A stretch of DNA of 64,000 nucleotides from Siphonodentalium dalli. Lineage: Eukaryota > Mollusca > Scaphopoda > Gadilida > Siphonodentaliidae. Shown piece by piece: positions 48,501-58,642 of the stretch. The stretch's first letter is position 1, and the number at the start of each line of letters is the position of its first letter. The stretch is from the NCBI GenBank assembly GCA_032622095.1, contig CP136064.1, positions 220,422,205 to 220,486,204 on the forward strand, given 5' to 3'. The position numbers and the translations under genes were made by a program. The notes beneath the pieces were generated by a model. The model was not told the DNA's origin. It searched no databases and saw nothing but the letters and a program-made list of their open reading frames with translations.

Positions 48501-51210
48501 CAAAAGTGTTGGAAGTAGATACATATAATGGGTCATATGGCCCAATTCCAGTTAAATATACCAATTTAACCATTAAAAAACCCAAATATTCCCCTCTGAC
48601 CAGAGCCCAAAATGCCATTCAGGTGCCCAAATCATTTTTTCCCATTGCCTCTATATATTCAAAAGTGAAATGTGGAATCATTTTCAGAATGGGTATAGTC
48701 TGAGAGATGGCTGACTCAGAAATATGTTTTCATAGGCACGGGTGCTGTATGGTTTCATCATGGGTGCTGTGGGTGTTGGGCTGTTTCCATACCCTTAAAA
48801 CCCACCGAGGAGTCCAAACTTTGTGCAAACTATTTGCATAGATGCATACCTATCCACAAACAACAAAAGTGCTGGAAGTAGATACATATAATGGGTCATA
48901 TGGCCCAATTCAAGTTAAATATACCAATTTAACTTGAATTGTCATGGGTGCTGGGCTGTCTCCATACCCTTAAACCCACTAAGGAGCCCAAACTTTTGCA
49001 TATCTTCTTATAATGATGCAGATCTTTCCAAAAACACTAGGAGACCTAGAAGTATATACCTATAATGGGTCACAGGACCCAATTCCAGTTAAATATACCA
49101 ATTTAACCATTAAAAAAACCAAATATTCCCCCCTGACCAGAGCCCAAAATGCCATCCAGGTGCCCAAATCATCTTTTCCCATTGCCTCTATATATTCTAA
49201 AGTGAAATGTGGAATCATTTTCAGAATGGGTATAGTCTGAGAGATGGCTGACTCAGAAATATGTTTTCATAGGCACGGGTGCTGTATGGTTTTATCATGG
49301 GTGCTGTGGGTGTTGGGCTGTTTCCATACCCTTAAAACCCACCGAGGAGCCCAAACTTTGTGCAAACTATTTGCATAGATGCATACCTATCCACAAACAA
49401 CAAAAGTGCTGGAAGTAGATACATATAATGGGTCATATGGCCCAATTCAAGTTAAATATACCAATTTAACTTGAATTGTCATGGGTGCTGTGGGTGTTGG
49501 GCTGTCTCCATACCCTTAAAACCCACTAAGGAGCCCAAACTTTTGCAAATCTTCTTATACTGATGCAGATATTTCCAAAAACACTAGGAGACCTAGAAGT
49601 ATATACCTTTACAGGACCCAATTCCAGTTAAATATACCAATTTAACCATTAAAAAAAACAAATATCCCCCATGAATAGAGCCCAAAATCCCATTCAGGTG
49701 CCCAAATATTTTTTTCCCATTGCCTCTATATATTCTAGAGTGAAATGTGGAATCATTTACAGAATGGGTATAGTCTGAGAGATGGCTGACTCAGAAATAT
49801 GTTTTCATAGGCACGGGTGCTGTATGGTTTTATCATGGGTGCTGTGGGTGTTGGGCTGTTTCCATACCCTTAAAACCCACCGAGGAGCCCAAACTTTGTG
49901 CAAACTATTTGCATAGATGCATACCTATCCACAAACAACAAAAGTGCTGGAAGTAGATACATATAATGGGTCATATGGCCCAATTCAAGTTAAATATACC
50001 AATTTAACTTGAATTGTCATGGGTGCTGGGCTGTCTCCATACCCTTAAACCCACTAAGGAGCCCAAACTTTTGCATATCTTCTTATAATGATGCAGATCT
50101 TTCCAAAAACACTAGGAGACCTAGAAGTATATACCTATAATGGGTCACAGGACCCAATTCCAGTTAAATATACCAATTTAACCATTAAAAAAACCAAATA
50201 TTCCCCCCTGACCAGAGCCCAAAATGCCATCCAGGTGCCCAAATCATCTTTTCCCATTGCCTCTATATATTCTAAAGTGAAATGTGGAATCATTTTCAGA
50301 ATGGGTATAGTCTGAGAGATGGCTGACTCAGAAATATGTTTTCATAGGCACGGGTGCTGTATGGTTTTATCATGGGTGCTGTGGGTGTTGGGCTGTTTCC
50401 ATACCCTTAAAACCCACCGAGGAGCCCAAACTTTGTGCAAACTATTTGCATAGATGCATACCTATCCACAAACAACAAAAGTGCTGGAAGTAGATACATA
50501 TAATGGGTCATATGGCCCAATTCAAGTTAAATATACCAATTTAACTTGAATTGTCATGGGTGCTGGGCTGTCTCCATACCCTTAAAACCCACTAAGGAGC
50601 CCAAACTTTTGCATATCTTCTTATAATGATGCAGATCTTTCCAAAAACACTAGGAGACCTAGAAGTATATACCTATAATGGGTCACAGGACCCAATTCCA
50701 GTTAAATATACCAATTTAACCATTAAAAAAACCAAATATTCCCCCCTGACCAGAGCCCAAAATGCCATTCAGGTGCCCAAATCATCTTTTCCCATTGCCT
50801 CTATATATTCTAAAGTGAAATGTGGAATCATTTTCAGAATGGGTATAGTCTGAGAGATGGCTGACTCAGAAATATGTTTTCATAGGCACGGGTGCTGTAT
50901 GGTTTTATCATGGGTGCTGTGGGTGTTGGGCTGTTTCCATACCCTTAAAACCCACCGAGGAGCCCAAACTTTGTGCAAAATATTTGCATAGATGCATACC
51001 TATCCACAAACAACAAAAGTGCTGGAAGTAGATACCTAACAGTGATGGAATAGGTTATGTACTGTGCCCAAATTGGAGTTAAATGAATGATACTAATTTT
51101 AATATTTAAAAAAAAACATATAGTTGCCTTAGGCTACCCTGAGCCCAAAATCGTTCTAATAAGTTATATGTGCCCAAGTCATAATTATAGATCCCAAGTG
51201 AACCAGTTTT
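45540..51210 (-). repeat. Satellite 1, right array in reverse orientation (about 10 copies)
   Basis: This is the same 538-bp unit as 15670-24090, inverted. Equivalent positions at 48479, 49013, 50088 and 50626 are 534, 1075 and 538 bp apart. The inner part (45540-47300) and the outermost stretch (51035-51210) are heavily diverged, and the middle is homogeneous. Two adjacent blocks of about 1075 bp (around 49000-50070 and 50080-51000) are almost identical, showing recent amplification. Confidence 0.95.
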
Positions 51211-51379
51211 CAACATATGTAATATATGACACAAAACCCCCCTGCCAACTGTGACTATAAACATGGCCTAAACGAATATATATATCTGGTAATTGTTTGT
51301 ATTATTTTGATTGCAACTGTACTACTCATAGTATAGGCGTTATCATTGCATTCGTAGTAAAATATCATATCAGATCTCG
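51211..51379. other. Right subterminal segment of the insertion, no gene
   Basis: This is AT-rich linker between the diverged satellite edge and the right inverted end. It shows nothing recognisable. Confidence 0.4.
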
Positions 51380-51473
51380 TATTGCGCATGTGCTAGCGGA
51401 TGTTTTCATTGTGTGTTTATATTATTTGTTGTGGGTGGGTGGTTGGTCTCCCGTCTGGAGCATTCCCTATTAG
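51380..51473 (-). repeat. Right terminal inverted repeat of the 36-kb insertion
   Basis: On the minus strand this reads CTAATAGGGAATGCTCCAGA, then CGGGAGACCAACC, CACCCACCC, AACAAA, GAAAACATCC and CACATGCGCAA. It is a diverged partner of 15298-15420. Confidence 0.75.
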
Positions 51474-51481
51474 TACTTTTC
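51474..51481. repeat. Right target duplication TACTTTTC
   Basis: This is identical to 15290-15297. MITE-A sequence (TGGTGTTTGTTTATATTATG) resumes immediately after it. Confidence 0.9.
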
Positions 51482-51782
51482 TGGTGTTTGTTTATATTAT
51501 GATGGTAAACATAAAGAGCGTTCTTTGTGGATGAATTCCTGATATGAAGCGAATAAAGAGCGTTTATGCCATTTGTGTGTGATTAGCCAGCAGCATTGTG
51601 TTGTCTTCTGTAACACAATCAGGCTCTTGCTTAGGTAAAATATAGTAAATCTTTATGATAACATGCTGTTTACGCGATGGTCATGGTATTATATGAACGA
51701 AACTGTATGCGTTTTAATGTTTTTTGTTTACGGTGATTGGAACAAATATGAATATTTTCGACAACTAAGGCCTCACGTGCCT
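51482..51782 (+). mobile_element. MITE family A, right piece of the split copy
   Basis: This resumes family A at TGGTGTTTGTTTATATTATG and ends CTCACGTGCCT before TTAA (51783-51786). It matches the last 301 bp of the intact copies. Confidence 0.9.
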
Positions 51783-51786
51783 TTAA

Positions 51787-53096
51787 GAGTTTCCAGTATT
51801 CAGAAATGTCATCAGTTTGAACCTGTCGAAGTCGGTTTGCAATATTGTTTTTATAAAGGGCAACATTTTTTCTCAAAGTTTTTCTATAAAATTTACTTTT
51901 CTTAGTGAGTTCGACTTTAAAAGATTGGGAACTGTCTTTTTGGAAGTCACGTTGGGCCTTTTTTAAATCGCGCCTAGCTTTCGCGCATTCACTGTTAAAC
52001 CATGGTTTATTATTTTTCGTTCGATCATTCGATTTATTTTGTGCACCAAAAGTTGTTTGCTGCACAACTGAAGAGAGTGCAAATGTTTTCGGAGACAGTT
52101 GTAGCAGCATCTTTATCAAATATGTCCGGTTGATCAGAATAAGTGTGTAAAATATCAATTAGACTGTTTATATTATCTTTATCCAAGTTGTTTGCAAAAC
52201 TGTCGCGTTTATCCGATAGCCATCTGATTGGTCGATTATTGTTGTGATCAGCAATTGTCACATTCCGAGTAGCGCTCACTGCACTCGTCACTGGCAAGAC
52301 ACCAAGTGTAATTGTAACGGGTGAATGCACATCTGAATAAACAGCGGAAAAATCTAGTACATCAAATTGACAGATATAATCAAACAATTGAGGCGTGGCA
52401 ATCACATAGTCAATCACACTTACATTGTTACTTGTTGTCTTACCAATATTTTTGTCAGCCTCAAGTCGTCCATTTACGATAAAAATACCTTTATTTGCAC
52501 ACATTTCAATGAGCTTTCTACCATAACGGTTGATTGTGTGATCCATACTGGATCTTGTGTCCATAAATAGTTGGGATATGTTAGTAATATATTGTGTGGT
52601 GTCAACTGGGACCAGATGGTTAATTTCAGGAGGTGTAAATTCAGGGAGTATACCGCTTCGAGAATTAAAATCTCCCATTAAGCATATAAGGTTGGAATTG
52701 GGGAATCTATCTATCATTTCTGATTCTATTTCAACAAAGGCTTCATCTGAGGCATACTTGCTACTTTCTGGGGGAATATATACAGTACCAAGTATTACAT
52801 CTTCGTTTGTAGATAATACAAATTTCGAAATCCGACACCACAATACGTGTTTGCTATCAGATTTAATTACATTTACAAATTTTGTCAGTGTCTCTTATAA
52901 AGAGTGATATTCCACCAGATCTAACTTTACTTAATGACTTTCTGTTTTTAAAGTAGGAAGTAAAATTTGGTAATACAAGATTATCAGCATCATCAGTTTT
53001 TGTTTCACCAAATCCAATTATGTCATATTTATTAATAAAATTGCAAAATTCTGGGCATACTAGTCTGCTGGCCAAACCACAAACATTCAATGACAA
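51787..53096 (-). pseudogene. LINE1 ORF2 N-terminal apurinic-like endonuclease and linker
   Basis: The region starts MSLNVCGLASRLVCPEFC and carries YDIIGFGETKTDD (metal-binding Glu), GTVYIPPES, GDFNSRSG (catalytic Asp and Asn), VSVIDYVIA and SDVHSPV (catalytic His end). These are the ordered motifs of exonuclease-endonuclease-phosphatase domains that nick target DNA in LINEs. A one-base frameshift near 52878 separates the first 77 codons from the rest. After the endonuclease a linker includes WFNSECAKARRDLKKAQRDF and ends EYWKLL at 51787. Codons read past that point are MITE sequence. Confidence 0.9.
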
Positions 53097-53147
53097 ACTA
53101 TTAACATTATTAGATACACAACATTTTCTCGGGTTCCCCGACCTGTC

Positions 53148-54077
53148 CTATGGCGTTGAATTAACTCGTCGTCTCTTGCCTTTCTGATGCCTGTCACTCT
53201 GAACAGCCTTGACCTCTGTCTCATCCTCGTCTACATGTATATCTTCAAGTGGTTCATACAGTCTGTTGTTGATATACAGTTTGTCTTTGACTAATCGCAC
53301 ATTATGTCCTGCTTTCTTTGCGTCTTTTCTAACTGGATACAATTTTCTCCTCCGTTCTTCTATGGGTGCAGGAAATTGTTCATAGATGAAAATTTTCTTG
53401 TGCTCAAGTCTATAACTTATTTTTCGGATAAAGTCGCGATCCTTAGATCTAGTGAACTTTGCGATGATTCTACGAGGTTTCCATATCTTTCTTTCACCAC
53501 AACGATGCACTCGATCAAATTCAATCTCCTCTTGTCTGGTTAGACCCAAATCATTGCTCAGAAAACAGTATAATAATTGCTCAGTTGATCTCTTCGGATC
53601 TTCAGGAATTCCAGCAAACAGTAAGTGTTCACGCATGGATCGACATTGAAGATCAATAATGGTATCGTACATTTCTTTGTTATTTTTTCGCATTAAGTCA
53701 AGCTCTTTTTTAAGCTCGGAATCATTAACAGGAAATGACATTTGGGGTATTTTGTCACCATTAGTAAGTTCAGCCAATGTTTCTTTTATATCATCGTAGT
53801 CCTTGGATAAGAATTCCATTGCGGTTTCAAGTTTCACGATTTTGCTCACCGCTTCATCAGTAGAAATTTTGAATGTTTCAACTAAGTTTGAGTTTGTTTG
53901 TAGCGCAACTGCATTTAAACTGACGTTGCTCTCCAACTGGTCCAATTTAGATATTTTTTCTTCTATCGATGTTAATCTATGTCCAATTCGAGTTTCCAAG
54001 TCATTTATGTTGTCAATGTTTCTCTCAACTATATCCAATTTATCAAGACGTGCAGTGATGCCTTTCAACATATCCAT
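53148..54077 (-). CDS. LINE1 ORF1 protein, L1-like (coiled coil, RRM-like, C-terminal domain)
   Basis: The open frame extends to 54284, but I prefer the Met at 54077 (MDMLKGITARLDKLD), giving about 309 residues. The 69 upstream codons lack ORF1-like character. From this Met, roughly residues 2-110 are heptad-rich coiled coil (ARLDKLD, LETRIGHRLTSIEEKISKLD). Next comes an RRM-like segment with MREHLLFAGIPED, FDRVHRCGERK, PRRIIAKFTRSKDRDFI, and a basic C-terminal domain (QFPAPIEERRRKLYPVRKDA). The end GKRRRV could be a nuclear signal. Proteins of this kind bind LINE RNA as trimers. The frame is uninterrupted, unlike ORF2. It is the only plausibly complete protein in the window, although its element is dead. 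Confidence 0.8.
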   Translation of the reverse strand: MDMLKGITARLDKLDIVERNIDNINDLETRIGHRLTSIEEKISKLDQLESNVSLNAVALQTNSNLVETFKISTDEAVSKIVKLETAMEFLSKDYDDIKETLAELTNGDKIPQMSFPVNDSELKKELDLMRKNNKEMYDTIIDLQCRSMREHLLFAGIPEDPKRSTEQLLYCFLSNDLGLTRQEEIEFDRVHRCGERKIWKPRRIIAKFTRSKDRDFIRKISYRLEHKKIFIYEQFPAPIEERRRKLYPVRKDAKKAGHNVRLVKDKLYINNRLYEPLEDIHVDEDETEVKAVQSDRHQKGKRRRVNSTP

Positions 54078-54320
54078 GATCGTGTTACAACTATTTGGCG
54101 GCGGACTTCCTTGTAGCTGGAGGAACACTGTCGTTACCGTTTTGAAACATAGTCTAGCGCACTTCACCAAGCATTTGCGATGTGGACATTGTTGATATTG
54201 CAGATTGTTTTCATTCCGATCAATCAGAAAATGTATGAACTGGACAGCCAGGTGTGAGGTGAATAGCTGGCAATTGCTCACCAATCAGTCAGGATAAACA
54301 GTGCGTGCAAGTCACATTTT

Positions 54321-54328
54321 GTGCTAGA
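54321..54328. repeat. Candidate LINE1 target duplication GTGCTAGA (right)
   Basis: This matches 12782-12789, with LINE1 and everything nested in it lying between. Confidence 0.5.
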
Positions 54329-54804
54329 GCTATAACACGTGGGCAGTCTCTGGTCACAGCCAAGGATGGTCAATTGTGCGTACATAACTGGACTTTCGGA
54401 TTTGTGACGTCACGTTAGTAGCGAAATTATGCAAGGGAAAACATTGTCTTCAAATTTCTGGTAATTTATCGGGTGATGAAGTTACCTTGAGTCATTGAGA
54501 AATAAACAATATAATGTCCCCAATAGATGAAACTATGATGCATCCTTCCAAAATCCCGGAATTCACAAAGAAAGCCGCTAATTATGGAGCTCCTTTCTAC
54601 GCGGTTCCCAATGTCGCACACCACGTGACCGGGGATCGCAACCTTGTCAGGGTATTCTGGCAAAAATCAGAACTAGGTCAGATATCAAGTCTGTCAGACT
54701 GAAAAGCCTCATTCGAGATAATAAATAAAGATCCGAATGCAAAATGTCTACTTCCCCATTACAACACTTGTTCTGGTATTGTGGGTACAGTACAGTTTAC
54801 TTTT
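54329..54804. other. No gene seen
   Basis: This is a unique-looking flank of LINE1 with short open frames in both directions (around 54466-54702). No recognised domain is present. Confidence 0.4.
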
Positions 54805-54976
54805 TTACATTGTTCGCACATAATCTGCTAAGAATCGACTCATTATGAGTCGACTATCACGCTCTCATTTTCAGCACATTACCAACTCAAAATAAGGCGA
54901 TTCTAACCAGATTATCTACCTAAACAAGTTCTATTATAAGCAGATAATGTGCGGATTTTCGGGAGAACAGGCTGAA
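54805..54976 (+). mobile_element. MITE-D, 5'-truncated copy
   Basis: This holds the right half of the family: GCACATAATCTGCTAAGAAT, GCGATTCTAACCAGATTATC, AAGCAGATAATGTGCGG and the end GGGAGAACAGGCTG. The left part is absent. Confidence 0.75.
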
Positions 54977-55044
54977 AAGTCATTTTCTGCAAACTCATTC
55001 GAATGTCGACTATGTTTCATTCCCACGTGCCCATGCAACGCATT

Positions 55045-56990
55045 GGCCGGATTCGTCATCTCAGGTATAAACCGCCGTGAATCAGCAAAATCCGTGGTTT
55101 AAATCCGAGACCACAGGTCTAAGAGACCCATTCGTCATCTCTGGTTTAAACCTGGTCCAGCCAGTCCAGTGGTTTAGCAGTAGTGTCTATGTATCGTCCA
55201 GATAATTAAACGTACTTTCCTAATGCGGACCGCCTCGTTTTATTGATTGCGAACATCAATAATTACGACAGGGGTCATATTTTGATTGGAAATTTATAAG
55301 CGAGAAGCAGTCACACATATAAAGCGTATGGAGAGAAGTTTTTTTCAATTTCAATATTGTTTTTGCGTTTTATAAGCTTAAACCGGCAACTAAACCATCT
55401 AATTCGGCGGTCCAGCTAAACCTGCTTTATCGAGGCTAAACTTGAGATGACGAATCCGTCTTTTCTTCATTGCGGTTTAGAATTGTCAAACAATCAGTCA
55501 AAGGGTGGAGCTGTAAATATTCTCGAGTGAGGACGTGTCTAAGTGGCGACTGCCGACTGGTGTGATCATGTCACAGTTGATTCATTCGCACGCGAGCTTT
55601 GCTCAGATATGGACAATTTCCTAAATATATGATTTTTACAACTATCTTGTGGTTTTTTTGTTGGGCTTGTGGCAATCACAAATACTTGTGTTTTCTACGA
55701 ATTCATTTGAAGGGTTCAACATTTTAATTTTGACACCTTGCATGACCATATATGCTATACACATTATTTGCAATCTTAAACTTATAGGCCGGATTCGTCA
55801 TCTCAGGTTTAAACCTGGTCTACGTAAACCTCTAGGTTTAAACCGCCGTGAGTCAGCTAAATCCGTGGTTTAAACCCGAGACCGCATGTCTAAGTGACGT
55901 CATCTCTGGTTTAAACCTGGTCCAGCCAGACCAGCGGTTTATCAGTAGTGTCGCTGTATCGTCGAGATAATTAATCACACTTTCCTAATGCGGACCGCCT
56001 CGTTTTATTGATTGCGAAATTCAATAAATACGACAACGAGCATATTTTGATTGGAAATTTATATGCGAGAAGCACTCACATCTATAGAGTGTGTGGGGAT
56101 AAATTTGTGTCAATTTCGATAGTGTTTTTGTGTTTTATAAGCTTAAACCAGCAACTAAACCATCTAATTCGGCGATCCAGCTAAACCATCTTTATCGAGT
56201 CTAAACCTGAGATGACGAATCCGTCTTTTCTTCATCGCGGTTTAGAATTGTCAAGCAATCAGTCACAGGGTGGAGCTGTAAATTATCTCGAGTGAGGGCG
56301 TGTCTAAGTGGCGGCTGCCGACTGGTGTTATCATGGCACAGTTGGTTCATTCGCACGCGATAATTGAGGACGTGTCAGTAAGCATTACATCTGCCTGCCT
56401 TTTGTTCCGCTTGGTAACATGGTATTATGACTGCATGCTCATATCACCGACTGGAGTTGTCAATCAGCTGGCCACTAAACGACAAAAACGCCCACTTAGT
56501 CCCGGTTTGGCTGGACCGCTAATGGGGGTTTAAACCAGGTTTAAACTCGGAGGTTTAAACCGGAGATGACGAATCGGGCAATATTGTATATGAGTCAAAT
56601 TTGATAACTTATTTTGATGTAGATCATGCCACAAATCTCTACTCTGGCTAAGCGCATAAATTCCCATAATATTCTACCAGTTCAAAACCTGGGAACCTTT
56701 TTTGATGTTGTGCATGACGGGAAATTTATGACATTGAAAAAAAATCAACGCATGTAATATATTTCTTTATTAAAAGCTGTCCCTCTGCGTGGTTGCCCAC
56801 TTCCAACAGTTCAGATGCCGCTTATGATGTGCACTCATAAGCAAATTGCCTTTACTTGACTCGCCTCTTGGTCCAGGATTGACTCGATTGTGGAGACTTT
56901 ATTCAGCGCACATATTATCATTTGAACATTTTAATTTTTTTTTTAATTTAATTTAATTTAAATCAAACAAATAATTTAAATTTACATTTT
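55045..56990 (+). mobile_element. MITE-like repeat family C, copy 2, containing a nested copy
   Basis: This is collinear and inverted relative to 9786-10880. It starts GGCCGGATTCGTCATCTCAG and continues to an AT-rich tail near 56990. A second element of the same terminal family is inserted at 55787-56581. Around that insertion the sequence matches the uninterrupted copy 1. Confidence 0.7.
55787..56581 (+). mobile_element. Nested family C element, about 795 bp
   Basis: The left end is GGCCGGATTCGTCATCTC, and the complement of the right end is TTGCCCGATTCGTCATCTCC. Both are followed by AGGTTTAAAC- or GGTTTAAAC-type repeats. Flanks read CTTATA before and ATATTGTATATGAG after. Copy 1 has AAACTTGTATTGCTATACG at the same place, giving a 2-3-bp TA or ATA duplication. 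That fits Tc1/mariner- or PIF/Harbinger-type movement. It has no transposase. Confidence 0.7.
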
Positions 56991-57374
56991 CTTTTCTTTT
57001 TAGATTCAACTCCTTACTCAATTTAACACAATTTGTTCATTTTAAAAAATTATATTTTGCTTATTTTTAAATAAAAATTTGTAAAAACTAACGCCGTTAT
57101 ACCAGACGAATCACCACACCTAATTTAATTGAAATCATTCCAGGGGTATTGGAGAACAGTTGCGAACAGACAAACGGACATGCATATAGACAGATCCTAT
57201 ACCCTTTAATATATACAGATATACATGTAAATACACCAAAGTTTGTCTTTGCGGGTGAAGCATCTTGCAGAAATCTATCACAAACAAAGTGATGAACAGA
57301 GCGTGAAACTCGTGTTGAGAGACATGCCCTTTGTTACATTGATTTAAACACAGAATGAGATCGGTAACGATAAT

Positions 57375-57555
57375 TTATGACTTGTCAATAACCATTATAT
57401 CGGCCTATCTTTTGGTCCGATTGGTAAGAGGGTCGTTTGATTGCATAATCATATCACCGAATTGTTGTCAATTAGCTGGAAAATGAACGACAAAAACGCC
57501 CACTTAGACCCGGTTTGGCTGGACCGCCAATGAATCCGGCCATTGTGTCTACAAA
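57375..57555 (+). repeat. Fragment of family C
   Basis: CAATAACCATTATATCGGCC through ACGACAAAAACGCCCACTTA and GGTTTGGCTGGACCGCCAAT matches 56375-56525 of the nested copy. No ends are present. Confidence 0.65.
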
Positions 57556-58642
57556 ATAAACTAACTGACGTGTCTGCGGATCTCACGCTATTGAAGGCAA
57601 ATAACCAGAAAATAATTGCCGATGTATCATCATCTATCGTCTCGCTGATCGAAAATGTCAAACTATTGGAAGAAACAGTCACATTTTAAATAGTTTTCAT
57701 GCCAGTACAGTAAATGAGGTTATAACATCCAATGGGTCGATTGTCCTTAAATATTGTGTCCCAACAACGACTTGTACCAAATATCACAAAGACCTGACAG
57801 ATTTCGAGAAACTCCATTTTGAAATACAAGAAACTTTTAGCAAAACGTGCGTCTGACACTTCAGTTCGATATACAGCGACAACACAACCAGCGGATATAC
57901 ATGCACAGAGGAATAACTCTACATGTATTGAGCATGCACCGAGGTTAACCGACCATTTTTGTGATAGCCCGATTGATGTACAGAAGAGTTACACGCTATC
58001 GTATTTTTGCCTAAGAAAGACATGGTCACTGTGAAAACAAATAGTATCGACACGATTAGGACTTGAAATTTCCACTGAATATGGAAGTATGCTAATATAC
58101 TAAGATATATTTATATACCGCAATCTTTTCGAAAGAGGCATATCGTGAATATGGAGGTTGTATATAGCGGCACCATTTATACGTTTTCTAAACGAGAAAA
58201 TGATTAGATAATCCTCATGAGCCTAATAATGAGAAGTTTAATTAGATCGTCATTATGAGCCCATTAATGGGACCATGTGAGGTTTTGATGGCCAGATATT
58301 GACTTTCAAAAAAGGAAGTTTTAACAATTCCAATGATCGCCTCAAGGTTCTTTCGAAGAGTGTCCAATATATAAAGAGAATTCTTTGTAGCGAATTGCTT
58401 TGGGTTCCGGTCGTGTTACGACATATTTTGATTATGAAAGCTCGTAGCTGTGTGTGTTTGTTTAATACTTTTTTGACGGATGTAACCAGTTAACAGCCAT
58501 TGTGATTCACCCCCTCCCATAGCGCCCGACGCATGAAGATTACTATAGACGAGCATCATTTTTATCATGCAAAAACCCAATTATCGAAAACTCCTCACCA
58601 CTGTCATCATCTCATGACTTCATCTGCCACCTCTTGTCTTCT

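Larger units (their letters stand above)
15298..51473. mobile_element. 36.2-kb satellite-armed inverted-repeat insertion with 8-bp target duplication
   Basis: The exact duplication TACTTTTC lies at 15290-15297 and 51474-51481. Three other MITE-A copies show this site unoccupied (GTTACTTTTCTGGTGTTTG near 26488-26506, and its complement near 60600 and 62610). The ends are inverted: after about nine dissimilar bases both read inward A-A-x-GCTC, then GGAGACCAACCACCCACCC. Just inside are two oppositely oriented arrays of the same 538-bp satellite. The interior holds MITE clusters, LINE2, two smaller foldback structures and unknown sequence. No transposase, integrase or polymerase belonging to the insert is visible. 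It could be a single giant non-autonomous element, or a smaller one expanded by satellite growth and later insertions. I favour the second. Confidence 0.8.
51783..54320 (-). mobile_element. LINE1, 5' half (ORF1 and endonuclease)
   Basis: This minus-strand LINE starts near 54320, just inside GTGCTAGA at 54321-54328 (matching 12782-12789). It encodes ORF1 and the ORF2 endonuclease. The ORF2 frame ends EYWKLL at the MITE boundary. Across the insertion the 3' half starts NSNVER. With a single TTAA retained the two parts are in frame, which supports both the LINE reading and the TTAA duplication. Confidence 0.85.

Noticed and set aside
48479-50853. 75-codon frames beginning MMQIFPKTLGDLEV and similar
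   Set aside because: They are the reverse orientation of satellite 1, and openness follows repeat phase.
15298-51473. Polinton, large DNA virus or other autonomous giant element
   Set aside because: No polymerase, integrase, ATPase or capsid-like frame is visible. Polintons make 6-bp duplications, and the content is satellite and MITE sequence.
15097-51790. GAGT or GAGTTT as the MITE-A target duplication
   Set aside because: GAGTTT is directly repeated at the edges, but only TTAA restores the LINE1 frame and is shared by all other copies of the family.
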